From the NCBI RefSeq assembly GCF_009905375.1, contig NC_133657.1:49444741-49508740 (forward strand): a stretch of 64,000 nt of DNA, read 5' to 3'. Of the stretch, positions 1 through 9,545 are shown piece by piece. The notes beneath the pieces are model-generated. The model did no database searches. It was given only the letters and a program-made list of their open reading frames with translations, and was not told the origin of the DNA. The stretch's first letter is position 1. Each line of letters opens with the position of its first letter. This stretch comes from Apium graveolens. Its lineage: Eukaryota > Streptophyta > Magnoliopsida > Apiales > Apiaceae. The translations under genes were made by a program, and so were the position numbers.

Positions 1-1270
1 TGTAGAAGTAGAAACTGAATTTTGCTTTTTACTGAACCAGGTTACTAGCTTGCCCCCTAGAAATTAACAGGTTCCTGTTGTACTTTTTCTATCAATTCTA
101 CAACCTGCATAATCTGCATCTGAATAACTAGTTAGATCAAAATCAGAATCTCTAGTATACCAAATGCCAAGTTTTGGTGTACCTTTGAGATATCTGAAAA
201 TTCCCTTAATAGCTATTACGTGAGATTCTCTAGGATCAGACTGAAATCTAGCACAGAGACATGTAGCAAATATTATATCTGGCCTACTAGCTGTTAAGTA
301 TAGAAGTGAGCCAACCATGCCTCTATAACTTGAAATATCCACAGACTTTTCAGTAGTGTTTAATTCAAGTTTAGTTGCAGTGGCCATGAGAGTTTTTGCA
401 GATATGCAATCCATTATTTCAAATTTCTTTAAAAGATCATAAATGTATTTTGTTTAACTAATGAATATTCCATCACTAACTTGCTTAACTTGTAAACCAA
501 GAAAGTAAGTTAGTTCTCCCATCATGCTCATTTCATACTTACTTTGCATTGATTTGGCAAACTTCTTGCAAAGTTTTTCATCTGTAGAGCCAAATATAAT
601 ATCATCTACATAAATTTGAACAAGTATGCTAGAGGCATTAACATCTCTAAAGAATAAATATTTGTCTACAGTACCTCTAGTGAAGTGATTTTCTAAAAGA
701 AACTTTGACAAATTGTCATACCAGGCTCTAGGTGCATGCTTCAATCCATAAAGTGCTTTCAGAAGATAATATACATGTTCTGGAAAATTTGGATCCTCAA
801 AACCAGGAGGCTGACTGACATAGACTGCCTCATCCAAATCTCCATTCAGAAAGGCACTTTTGACATCCATTTGATAGACTTTGAAATTGGCATGAGCTAC
901 ATAGGCTAGGAAATTCTGATGGCTTCTAGTCTTGCAACAGGAGCAAAGGTCTCATCAAAATCAATTCCTTCTTGTTGACAATAGCCCTTAGCAACCAATC
1001 TAGCTTTGTTCCTCATAACTATGCCATTTTCATCCATCTTGTTTCTGAATACCCACTTGGTGTCAACTGAGTTCTTTCCTTTAGGCTTGGGTACCAGCTT
1101 CCGTACGTTGTTCCTTTCAATTGGTTTAGACCTTCCTACATAGCTAAAATCCAATTAGGATCCAACAGAGCTTCTTCTACCTTCTTTGGTTCTTCCTTTG
1201 ATAGGAAGCTTCTATACAAACATTCTTCTTGAGTTGCTTTCCTTGTTTTTACTCTAGAAGATGTATCACC
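1..1270 (-). pseudogene. copia reverse transcriptase and RNase H, broken by stops
   Basis: Three consecutive segments encode the RT and RNase H part of a copia polyprotein. Segment 906-1154 holds the RT start ([17 protein letters not shown]). Segment 454-870 holds [27 protein letters not shown] and the catalytic YVDDIIFG. Segment 64-414 holds SYRGMVGSLLYLTASRPDI and the RNase H motif YSDADYAG followed by RKSTTGTC. Recognisable sequence (WFSKKQNSVSTS) continues to base 1. In-frame stops separate the segments near 61-63, 451-453 and 903-905; at least one looks like a C-to-T change of a glutamine codon. RT would copy the element RNA into cDNA in the virus-like particle. The catalytic YVDD is intact, but no full-length protein can be made. 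Confidence 0.92.
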
Positions 1271-1275
1271 AATAA

Positions 1276-1990
1276 TTAGCTCATAAAGGTGATCTCTTGT
1301 CCATCTTCTCTATTGAGGTAGATTTGCTCTAGATGAAAAGGCCTCATTGTTGTCTTGATGTGTGACTGAGTTTTGATTATGAGAAACTCCCACTGAGTTT
1401 GTGAATCTTTGATTTGAGAAAAGGGAGCTTTCTGTAGGTGATCTATTCTGACTTCAGAATGTTCCGACGGATGATTCACTTTATCTCCCGACGGATGAAG
1501 CTGATTGTCTCACGATGGATGAAGCATTTTGTAACTCAACGGATGTTGAGTTATGAGCTTCATTAGTTGTAGATTTTTCTGCATTATCCTTAGTTACTAT
1601 TTCTTGATCACTTTCATCATCACTGTCATCACTAACCATCTCCACATTTTCAAACTTGAGGCTCTCATGGAAATCTCCATCTTGCAGTCCTTCAATCTTT
1701 TTATCATCAAACACAACATGTATTGATTCCATAAAAATGTTGGTTCTTAGATTGTAGACTCTATATGCCTTTCCCACAGCATATCCAACAAAAATTCCTT
1801 CATTTGCTTTAGTATCAAACTTCCCATGTTGATTAGTTTTAATTCTTCAAGATATAACATTTGCAGCCAAAGACATGAAGAAAATTTAGAGTTGGTTTAC
1901 TGTTCTTGAACAATTGGTAGGGAGTCATGCACTTTTCTTGATTAACCAAAGAGATATTTTGAGTGTAGCAGGTAGTGTTCACAACTTCAG
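1276..1990 (-). pseudogene. copia integrase C-terminal/linker region, decayed
   Basis: This joins the integrase core to the RT. At 1481-1777 the frame reads GKAYRVYNLRTN then MESIHVVFDDKKI, the conserved segment after the integrase core in SIRE-like copia elements, followed by an acidic stretch (SDDSDDESDQE). The same landmark occurs in the second copia element at about 11240-11288. Stops and frame changes occur on both sides (near 1479 and 1800-2010). Bases 1463-1551 contain four variants of the CCGACGGATGA motif that also fills the LTR. Confidence 0.75.
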
Positions 1991-2011
1991 TCCAAAAATA
2001 TGTTGGTAACT

Positions 2012-2980
2012 TTATTCTTCAAGCATTGTTCTTGCAGCTTCAATAAGAGATCTGTTCTTTCTTTCCACTACTCTATTTTGTTGTGGAGTTCTTGCTGCAA
2101 AAAATTCATGCATAATCCCATTTTCTTCATAAAATGATCTCATCACAGAATTCTTGAACTCAGTTCCATTGTCACTCCTGATTCTTCTTACCTTAAAATA
2201 AGGATGATTGTTGACTTTCCTTATGTGATTGATGATGATTTCACTAGCTTTATCTTTAGATTTTAGGTAATATGTCCAAGAGAACTTTGAGAAATCATCC
2301 AGAATTACTAGGCAAAATATTTTCCTTGAGATGGACAACACATTGACTGGTCCAAACAAATCCATGTGTAGCAATTGCAAAGGTTCTTCAATTGTTGAAG
2401 TAAGCTTCTTTCTGAATGATGCTTTAATCTGATTTCCCTTTTGGCAAGCATCACACAATCCATCTTTTCTAAACTCCACTTGAGGAATACCTCTAACCAG
2501 TTCTTTCTTGATAAGTTCATTCATGGTCTTGAAGTTTAGATGGGACAGCTTCTTGTGCCATAGCCAACTTTCATCTTGACTTGCTTTACTGAGGATGCAA
2601 GTGATAGATTCTTCATTTGATGAGTTGAAGTCAGCTAGAAACACATTCCCTTTTCTCACTCCAGTGAGAACCACTTTGTTGCTCCTTTTATTTGTCACAA
2701 CACAGGCTACTGAATTGAATGTTACAGAGTTGCCCTTATCACAAACTTGGCTGATACTCAACCAATTATGCTTGAGACCATCCACTAGGGCAACCTCTTC
2801 AATGATCATATTGTCTTTTGAAATCAAGCCATATCCCACAGTAAAACTCTTGTTGTCATCTCCAAAGGTAATACTTGGGCCAGTTCTTTCCTTGAACTCC
2901 ATGAGCAGGGTAGAATCTCCAGTCATGTGCCTTGAGCAACCACTATCCAGATACCACAGATTCTTTCTGTTTCCCTGCAC
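2012..2980 (-). CDS. copia protease motif, GAG-pre-integrase and integrase core
   Basis: A 322-residue open stretch of the polyprotein. Near its N-terminus is YLDSGCSRHMTG, with the D-S-G of an aspartic protease. The zinc-binding GAG-pre-integrase domain follows (WHKKLSHLNFKTMNEL, then LCDACQKGNQ; HHCC). The integrase core then shows its three acidic residues in LLHMDLFGP, IRSDNGTEFKN and VVERKNR. Integrase would join cDNA ends to host DNA. The ATG at 2980 is only the first methionine after an upstream break, not a true start, since this is processed from Gag-Pol. Loss of frame at the C-terminal end separates it from RT. Confidence 0.88.
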   Translation of the reverse strand: MQGNRKNLWYLDSGCSRHMTGDSTLLMEFKERTGPSITFGDDNKSFTVGYGLISKDNMIIEEVALVDGLKHNWLSISQVCDKGNSVTFNSVACVVTNKRSNKVVLTGVRKGNVFLADFNSSNEESITCILSKASQDESWLWHKKLSHLNFKTMNELIKKELVRGIPQVEFRKDGLCDACQKGNQIKASFRKKLTSTIEEPLQLLHMDLFGPVNVLSISRKIFCLVILDDFSKFSWTYYLKSKDKASEIIINHIRKVNNHPYFKVRRIRSDNGTEFKNSVMRSFYEENGIMHEFFAARTPQQNRVVERKNRSLIEAARTMLEE

Positions 2981-3027
2981 ACATTAAAATCAAATCAAGT
3001 TGATTTTGGTACCCAAGTTTCCTTGGG

Positions 3028-3819
3028 TCATGCCTTGTTAGCTTTCTTCTTTGGTTTCTTAGGTTTAAACTCATTTGACTTGGGAATTTCTGATTCATCC
3101 TTGGTCATTTGAGTTGGACCTTTGAAACCAGTCATTTGAACAGAATTATCATGAACATTTTGATTAACAGGAAAAGGCATGTTATTTGTAAACATGTTAC
3201 TCCAGTAAGGCATGCTAAATGGCATTTGAGACATACTAAATGCAGCATAATAAGGATTAGGTGCAAATAGCATAATAGCAAATTGTGCATTCATATTCTG
3301 AGCAGACATAGCATTCATAGGCATGGCAGATATGGCATTCATGTTGGGAAAAGAAGGAGGTACAGTCATGGAAGTAGGCATGGAAATTTTGCAATTAATA
3401 GATAAATGATAAACACTACCACACTTAACAAAAATGTTTCTTGGAGCATATTTATCAGGTGTGTAGTTGTTATGTTTGTTAATTCCTACTTTCCCATTTC
3501 TATTGTTCTTATTTTTTGCATCTGTTTTAACCTCAATCTTTTCTAATCTGTCATTCAATTGCTTGATGGACAGATGACCAACATTGACTTTCTTTTCCTT
3601 CCTGACTTGACTTGATACTCCTGGAACAAAGTTCTTGGAAATAGATCCATATTTCTCATTCAGCTTGGCTAGCTTGGCTTTGCTCACTGGTTTAGTCACA
3701 ACCGATGGATGTGGCTCTCTGTCACTTGATGGATAATCATTTTGATTATCCGACGGATGATCTTCATCATCCGTCGAGTCCACATCTGTAGACAGTCCTT
3801 CAACCAATTTGGATTCCAT
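3028..3819 (-). pseudogene. copia gag C-terminal part with damaged zinc knuckle
   Basis: This 263-residue segment lies between the zinc-knuckle part of gag and the protease. It is polar and basic, with a methionine/asparagine/proline-rich stretch in the second half and a lysine-rich tail (KPKKPKKKANKA). One degenerate CCHC box is visible (KCGSVYHLSINC) with its first cysteine missing; the second copia element keeps the whole box at the matching place (about 9775-9820). The N-terminal acidic part contains HPSDNQ and HPSVV, encoded by the same CATCCGTCGG-type repeat found in the LTR. Confidence 0.7.
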
Positions 3820-3837
3820 CTTCTCCTTGCTTTTCTT

Positions 3838-4188
3838 TCATGCTGCATCACAGAAGGACTCAATACCTTGAACTTTAGTGATTTGAGCATGGACATTTCT
3901 GGATGATTTCCATGCCTTGATCACTTCATGTTCACGTTTAACCTGCTTCTTCAAAAAAATTTCTTTCTTCAATGACTCAGTTAATTCATCCTTAGCAATC
4001 TTACAATCAATTCTCAATTTCTCAAATTCAATGAATTGAGACCCTAGCACATTGTTCCTCTCACTTAAAAACAAATTATTTTCTTTAATTTTAGCATTAT
4101 CCTTAGTGAGGGACTTAAGAGTAACACGCAAGTGATATAATTCTGTGGACATGTCATTGATTGCATCATTACATTCAACTTTAGTCAA
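3838..4188 (-). pseudogene. copia gag coiled-coil segment
   Basis: This 116-residue segment is rich in leucine, lysine and glutamate with heptad-like spacing (ELYHLRVTLKSLTKDNAKIK and on), consistent with the coiled-coil middle region of SIRE-type gag that helps Gag multimerise. Its C-terminal part (REHEVIKAWKSSRNVHAQI) aligns by eye with EREVIKHWTNSGN of the second copia element at about 9183-9222. A stop or frame change separates it from the next gag segment. Confidence 0.65.
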
Positions 4189-4233
4189 ATGTGCTAGGTT
4201 AGTGGTGATTATTTGATTACTTGAAGAAATTGT

Positions 4234-4584
4234 TTATGTCTCATCAGACTTGGCCATCAGGGCTAGGTTGACATAGCTTGTTTCTTCATCTTCATCCAAT
4301 CCATTAGCTGCCCAGTCATTTTCTTGTATAATGAAAGCCCTTTCCTTTTGCTTGAGCAACTCAAAGTATATCTGTTTATAATCAACAGGCTCAAACTTCT
4401 TCTTGCTGGAATCTGACTTTTTGCACTCATTTGCAAAATGACCATCTAAGCCACATTTGAAACACTTGAATTTTGATTTATCCACCATGTTTATATTTGG
4501 CTTAGTAGCTCCAAAGTTCTTCTTGAACTTGAGCTTGGAAAATATTCTGGATAAGAATGCTAAGTGCTCATCAATATCATCCAT
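4234..4584 (-). pseudogene. copia gag segment with CCHC zinc knuckle
   Basis: This segment contains one perfect CX2CX4HX4C knuckle, CFKCGLDGHFANEC, encoded at about 4430-4475, which would bind element RNA during packaging. Downstream is NDWAANGLDEDEETSYVNLALMAKSDE, an acidic conserved motif of SIRE-type gag. The second copia element begins, truncated, at this same motif (INYALMANDD at about 8865). A stop near 4584-4600 separates it from the N-terminal gag segment. Confidence 0.8.
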
Positions 4585-4773
4585 GTCATCTTAAATCAAT
4601 TGATCTTCAATTTCAGCTACCAACCCTTTGTCCTTGCTTTCACAGACCTTTAATGTAGATTCAACAACTTCTACCTTCATCTCTTTCTTTTTCTCTAACT
4701 CAGCAACCAGTGCTATGGACCCTCCTTTCTTCCTTCCTTTCTCCATCCTTTCATCTTGCTCTATTTCAAGCTC

Positions 4774-5322
4774 TTAAGTCTTCAGAATGCCATACAGTCT
4801 CTCTAGGGTAAACTCCTTGTATTCTTGTGAATTTCTCAAAGAGACTGTCATTGGCTTCCATTCCTTTGGAAGAGATCTAAGGAACTTGAGGTTAGAGTCT
4901 TTTGTTTGGTAGACTCTTCCATGCAGCTTTAGATCATTTAGTAGCTTTTGAAATCCACTAAAAATATCAGTGAGAGATTCACTTTCTTCACAATGAAAAT
5001 GCTCATATTGCTGAATCAGTAACTGCATCTTGTTTTCACTTACTTGTTCAGTACCATCATAGATTATTTGAATTATGTCCCAAACCTCCTTGGTTGTTTT
5101 GCTGTTAATGATGTTATCAAACATATTACCATCAACTCCATTGAATAAAATGTTCGTGACCTTCTTGTCTTTCCTGACTTGTTCAATATCAGGGACTGAC
5201 CATTCATGCCTTGGTTTGGGAACAGATGGCTCATTTCCAGTTGCAGCTCTCATTGGTACATGAGGACCTCTCTCTATGCAATCCACATAGGCCTCATCTT
5301 GGGAATAGAGATGAAGATGCAT
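4774..5322 (-). pseudogene. copia gag N-terminal domain (UBN2/retrotran_gag-like)
   Basis: This 182-residue frame shows hallmarks of SIRE-type gag: QYEHFHCEESESLTDIFSGF, KLLNDLKLHGRVY, FLRSLPKEWKPMTVSLRNS and FTLERLYGILKT. The ATG at 5322 is probably internal. Conserved gag sequence (FLDKDNYHHWKVK) continues upstream in frame to about 5370, but no in-frame ATG is visible before a stop near 5385, so the true start seems lost or shifted. It lies about 120 bases from the primer-binding site, the normal leader position. Confidence 0.85.
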
Positions 5323-5441
5323 TTTTACCTTCCAATGGTGGTAATTATCTTTGTCCAGAAAAGGAATTTTGACTCCAACAATCCTTCTTGTTCATTTTGC
5401 TGTTTTTTGTGATCTTTACACTCTTTGTACTTCAAGAGCTT

Positions 5442-5453
5442 GCTCTGATACCA
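5442..5453 (-). other. primer-binding site, initiator tRNA-Met
   Basis: On the minus strand the bases read TGGTATCAGAGC, the classical copia primer site complementary to the 3' end of plant initiator tRNA-Met. It sits two bases inside the LTR edge, which fixes the LTR as the 5' LTR of a minus-strand element. Confidence 0.92.
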
Positions 5454-5777
5454 ATTGTTAGTCCCTAACAATACAACAAGAATTACAGAAAGGGGGTTGA
5501 ATGTGATTCTGGCAACTTTTTCAAAACTAACTTGTTCTTGCTTGATAAAATATGAGAGTAATAAAAACAAGTGCTTTTAAACTTTCTAGTGGATTTGAAA
5601 GTATCCACCTGATATATATATATATATATCAATAAGAACTCTGTGAAGCTAAAATGGCTCACAGCTGCTTTACAAGTTGAACAATCAAACTACAGAGAGA
5701 TTCTAAACAAGTACAACTTTTTCTATCTCTCTTTGAAATGTGTTTGCTTAGTTAATTGTTCTACTAGCTACACTTGG

Positions 5778-5785
5778 TTTATATA
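5778..5785 (-). promoter_or_regulatory. LTR TATA box
   Basis: TATATAAA on the minus strand, about 670 bases into the LTR. The solo LTR has the same box at the same relative position (11966-11973), which supports it as the U3 core promoter. Confidence 0.6.
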
Positions 5786-6015
5786 TCACCATGTTCACAT
5801 GATAATAAGACAAGATAATAAAACAAAACATATCTAGTCTAACTTCATGCTGCTGCACTACTCTATTCCAGCATCTTTGAATATCTTCTGAATTGCATGG
5901 AAATGGTAATGCTTCTTTGTTCTCAAATTCCTACTTAACAGGCTGCCACATTCCTTTTACAAACACCCGACGCATGTGACTGTGTTATCACTGTCAACAG
6001 CTATTTGAATTTGAA

Positions 6016-6130
6016 CATCCGTCGGGAGTTTGTAGATCATCCGTCGGGAGTCTTGTAGATCATCCGTCGGGAGTCTTGTAGATCATCCGTCGGATAGCTT
6101 TGTTGATCATCCGTCGGATAGCTATTGTCA
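6016..6130 (-). repeat. 23-bp tandem array built on CATCCGTCGG
   Basis: The decamer starts at 6016, 6038, 6061, 6084 and 6108, a spacing of 22-24 bases, with linkers such as GAGTCTTGTAGAT. A second cluster in the same LTR starts at 6321, 6343 and 6366. Position upstream of the TATA box suggests a U3 enhancer-like array. Confidence 0.85.
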
Positions 6131-6454
6131 CTTGACTCTATTTCACTTACACAGAATTATAAGGCATCACTTATTTACAATTAATCAACCTATTCTACAT
6201 ATCCACTAGTAGTCAACATGACTCATATATCATTACAGAATTTGCACCATGTTGTTTGCAGATATGTGCAACTATACTTATTTATTACATAATTTACTCA
6301 CTCGATGAATGTCAATTAGTCATCCGTCGGGACTATAAGGTTCATCCATCGGGACTATAGTTTATCATCCGTCGAGTGCTACAATATACACTAAGTTGAA
6401 TCTACTAAGGTGTTTTGTTAATCTAATCATCAAGTACACAACATATTCCTAACA

Positions 6455-6714
6455 ATGTATTATTTGTATATATGAAAAACACATTAAATAATATAGGTAT
6501 CCTGGGATAATTTACATGGAAATTGCATTTAAATTATTTTTTCAGTCCGTTTTGCTTTTTAAATTAATGGAGGAGTAAGTGGGAGAGTGTCCAGGAAGGG
6601 GCTTCAACATGTAAATTCATTATCCCCTATTTATTTCTATTTTGTAAAGAAGCTTTGTCATGTTTTATTAAAAAAGTTAAGGTGAAAGCGAAAATTGGGA
6701 GTCTGAATTCGTGA
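6455..6714. other. no recognisable feature
   Basis: AT-rich sequence between the copia LTR and the LINE relic. I see no coding, repeat or RNA signal. The first bases after the LTR (ATGTA) would be one copy of the element's target-site duplication; the other copy lies outside the window. Confidence 0.5.
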
Positions 6715-7380
6715 AGTGAATAAAAATATATCGGTTTCTCATCTTTTTTTTGCTGGCGATAATTTAATTTTTATGGAAGCAACTGGATATAAGGTAGAGG
6801 ACTTTGGAGAGATTCTAAATTTTTCTGCAAAGGCAGCTAGTCAGGTAATAAATTTCATAAATCAAAATTATTTGTTAGTAATTAGGTTAATAGCAGATTA
6901 TGTGATGAGCTTTCAAAAATTCTAAAAGTTAAAATTATGAATAATTATGAGAAATATTTGGGGATAGTGATTTTTATGGGAAGAAAAGGAAGGAGATCTT
7001 CAATAAAATAAATAATAAGGTTTATGATAAATTGAAAGGTTGAAAAGATTCTCTTTTATATAATGCAGGAAGATAAGTGTTAATTAAAGCCATTTTTTGG
7101 CCTATTCCAACTTATACTATATGTTTTTTCAGACTTCCGAAAGTTGTGATAAACGATATTTATTAATTGAATTGTAGGAAGTTTTGGTAGGGTCATCAAA
7201 CAAAAAAAGAATATTTAATGGTGCATATGGAAGTTACTTTGTTTTCCTAAGGAATATGGAAGTTCAGTATTCAAAATTTTTGAAGCTTTTAATCAAGCTC
7301 TTCTGGCAAAACAAGTATGGAGTCTAATTAGAAATATTAATTTCCTATGTTACGAAGTGCTCAAAGATTCACTATGCAAT
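6715..7380 (+). pseudogene. LINE (L1-like) reverse transcriptase fragment
   Basis: The translated sequence, with frame changes, matches the C-terminal half of plant LINE RT. VSHLFFAGDNLIFMEA corresponds to the usual SHLFFADDxLIF, with one catalytic aspartate replaced by glycine. FSAKAASQVINF corresponds to the cRASGQKINF region. Further on are LIKAIFWPIPTYT, RLPKVVI, FWWGHQ and EAFNQALLAKQVWSL, all typical order markers. The fragment lacks endonuclease and N-terminal RT. No poly(A) tail is obvious. Confidence 0.75.
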
Positions 7381-7640
7381 AGATTTCTTATAGAAACCCC
7401 CTACTTGTGTTGCTATAGATCCCAAAAAATATTGCTAAAGGCCCGAAAAGGGCCAAGGCAACATCAAAGTTATGTTGACTCGTAGCTAGTTAGTATATGC
7501 GTCTATAGCAACATACCAAACACTCTATTGCAACATAGCATATTTAGTTACTATAGATCTAAATAACAACATCTTTTAGACTCTACAGTAACACATTTAT
7601 TGTGTTACAAAATATTTTAAAATTTTTAAAACATATTTTC
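7381..7640. repeat. cluster of TTGCTATAGA-like motifs, possible transposon subterminal region
   Basis: The motif appears in both orientations: GTTGCTATAGAT near 7410, TCTATAGCAACA near 7503, GCAACATAGC near 7534 and TTACTATAGATC near 7551, with a further variant near 7580. Short motifs repeated in both orientations are typical of subterminal regions of CACTA-type and related DNA transposons. A CACTA string starts near 7369, but no matching right end was found, so the element type is unproven. Confidence 0.35.
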
Positions 7641-7989
7641 AGAATGTGGGACCCACATGTGAGACCCATCTAAATAGCTTTTAAAAATTTATATTCAATG
7701 TTTTGTTTTTAATTGATTTCCCTAAATTTTCAAAAATATAATAATAAATAAACAAATATTTAATTTTAAAATGTAAATGGAAATATTCCATGATTAACTA
7801 GATTAACTCAAATTTTGTAAAAATACTATATTCTAGTATCATCAATGATCTTTATCAACTTCGGTAAAAGTACACAATCAAGTATTCTCATTATGTACTA
7901 CAATTTATATATGTGTTGGTAATCGAACACAATTCTCAATCTCCAGAGTTTCAGTTTTGATCTTCCTTTCTTACTCTTATAATGAGTAT
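7641..7989. other. AT-rich sequence, no gene seen
   Basis: It includes a short palindromic GTGGGACCCAC near 7645 and several A/T runs. I found no coding frame or repeat family here. Confidence 0.4.
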
Positions 7990-8134
7990 GTACCTTGAAC
8001 TGCTCTAAGAAGTTGAGACCGAGGACCAAATAACAACAATACTCCTAATCTTAGCAATAACAGCTACCACTGATTTTCCACCCATTTTAGCAGCTGCAGC
8101 AACCTTCTTCCTTCTTCCTAGCATCAGACACCAT
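7990..8134 (-). pseudogene. ABCF1: fragment resembling ABCF1/GCN20-type ABC protein N-terminus
   Basis: Starting at ATG 8134 on the minus strand the reading is MVSDARKK, then after a frame change KKVAAAAKMGGKSVVAV. From memory, plant ABCF1 (GCN20-like, soluble, two ATP-binding cassettes, translation-related) starts [20 protein letters not shown], with alanine and lysine runs following. The ATG is preceded by TGTTTTAACAG, a good splice acceptor, so this looks like the first coding exon. No ATP-binding cassette is present. The fragment is short and frameshifted, so the identification is tentative. Confidence 0.4.
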
Positions 8135-8640
8135 CCCTGTTAAAACAAAAATAAGTACATCAATAACGAACCAAATCAAGATACACAAAAACAAACATGT
8201 ATGTATAGAAAAAAGGGTACATGAAGTTGAAATTGACTCTTTGGTAATCATTGCAATTGATCACATTTGAGAAATCCCTTAAGGTTATCTAAAAAAAACT
8301 CTGAAAGCAAGATCTTATTATGCATATTCTCTCGTTATATAACTAGTATGCCTGATTTTACTTCATAGTACTATAAACCAAAATAAAACCCAGGAAAATA
8401 GATTATAATTTTAAGTTTTAAGACATTAATATCTACGCTCCAAAGTATATTTTAAATAATACTTTCAAGAATCAGACAACATGTATTGAACGCTGTTTGT
8501 GTACATGCCAAATCAGGTACTGCAGGATACGTTGTTTCCGCTTGCACATACCTTTTCACATAAAATTCATTCCGAGGGTGCATAACAGAATATCCAATAA
8601 AAATGACGAGGATGACCTAACCTCGTCTGGTTTGCCTTAC
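8135..8640. other. intron-like sequence between two gene fragments
   Basis: AT-rich, no coding frame. It runs from the GT donor of the upstream fragment (8639-8640, minus strand) to the AG acceptor just before 8134, so on the minus strand the whole stretch could be read as one intron joining exons that appear to come from different genes. Confidence 0.35.
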
Positions 8641-8745
8641 CTCTGTTAGGGCCATGGAAAGAAACAAATCATGGGTATAAAGCTTTAAATATGTATGATT
8701 CAAGGCGGATCGCCCAATATCTAGCACACGCTTCTCCTCTCCATC
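8641..8745 (-). pseudogene. ARC6: isolated exon resembling ARC6 (chloroplast division)
   Basis: This 105-base open exon (35 codons, phase 0 at both ends) is preceded on the minus strand by TTTTCATTCAG and followed by GTAAGG, so both splice sites look good. It reads GEEKRVLDIGRSAL then HDLFLSMALTE. From memory this matches ARC6, the inner-envelope J-like protein that positions the FtsZ ring (GEEKLVLDIGRAAL...HDIFLSMALAEC). Flanking ARC6 exons are not seen. It may be a captured fragment or the relic of a gene. Confidence 0.5.
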
Positions 8746-8835
8746 CTGAATGAAAAGAAAGTGAGTCTAGATAGCCACATTTTTTAATCCATCTTAGTTG
8801 TAGACAACATATATTCACATATACTATAAAAATTG

Positions 8836-9545
8836 GGATGATTCATCAGAATCAGATGATGAGATCAATTATGCTCTCATGGCAAATGATGATACTAAGG
8901 ATAACAATACTGAATTAAAGGCACCTCAGACTACTCTTGCTTTTGATACTGATGATATCTATGAACTGAGATTGTTTCTTAAATCTCTACATGTTAGTTA
9001 TAGGGATCAAATCTTAGAGAAAAATAGAATCAAGAGTGAAAACTCTGAGCTAAATAAAATGAATGATCACCTAGAAATTGAGTTGCTTTCCATGCTAGAA
9101 GTTCAAAATGAAAGAGATAATGTTGTTTATGTTAAAAAACTGTTAGAAAAGCATGATTATTTAGAAAAGGAGTTAGCTAAAGAAAGAGAGGTTATTAAAC
9201 ATTGGACTAACTCAGGAAATACAACTCAAGAAATTTTAGAGAATGGTTGTTGGGGATCAGGATTTTGATATGCCGACAGATTGAATTCTGATAAGAAAAT
9301 TGAAAAAGAAACTGAGAAAAATAAACCAGTAAGTACTGGTACTAAGGTCAAACTGAAGAAGGTTCAGTTGAAGACTATTAAGTTTAATCCAAGTGCTGAT
9401 GCTGTTAAATCAGTTAATGGGGTAGGTTCAACCTCAGCACCTAGATCAAACTTAATTACTGAAAAGAGTGAACAAGTTCACACAAAATCAGTAAATATTG
9501 GTTTAATGACTCAGAAACAGCTTAAGAAAAACTGAAGGATTTACA
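8836..9545 (+). pseudogene. copia gag coiled-coil and basic region
   Basis: The frame at 8879-9268 is acidic then coiled-coil (LEKNRIKSENSELNKMND, KELAKEREVIKHW) and corresponds to the coiled-coil gag part of the first element. After a stop near 9268 the frame resumes at 9281-9535 with a lysine-rich stretch (KKIEKETEKNKPV) and ends near LMTQKQLKK, the counterpart of LSIKQLNDR in the first element. The stop and the missing N-terminus make it non-functional. Confidence 0.7.

Larger units (their letters stand above)
1..6454 (-). mobile_element. Ty1/copia LTR retrotransposon, SIRE-like, left end cut by window
   Basis: Reading the minus strand from 6454 down, the order is LTR, primer-binding site, gag, protease/integrase, reverse transcriptase and RNase H, which is the copia order with integrase before RT. 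The gag has the large SIRE/Maximus-type layout. The second LTR, any env-like ORF and one target-site duplication lie left of base 1. In-frame stops interrupt gag and pol in several places, so this copy is inactive. Its LTR is the same family as the solo LTR at 11289-12297. Confidence 0.9.
5456..6454 (-). repeat. 5' LTR of the first copia element (999 bp)
   Basis: The LTR is bounded by TGTTAG and CCTAACA on the plus strand, so it has TG...CA ends within a short inverted repeat (TGTTAG/CTAACA). The same sequence recurs in the opposite orientation at 11289-12297. It contains a TATA box at 5778-5785, a TA microsatellite near 5612-5629, and two clusters of the CATCCGTCGG motif in the U3 part. Confidence 0.92.

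Noticed and set aside
2595..2987. 130-codon plus-strand frame opposite the copia protease region
   Set aside because: Fully overlaps the better-supported minus-strand polyprotein with DSG and HHCC motifs.
6016..6376. Regularly spaced repeats resembling a small CRISPR array
   Set aside because: The 22-24-base period leaves no room for unique spacers, the units lie in a plant LTR U3 and recur in another LTR of the same family; no cas genes.
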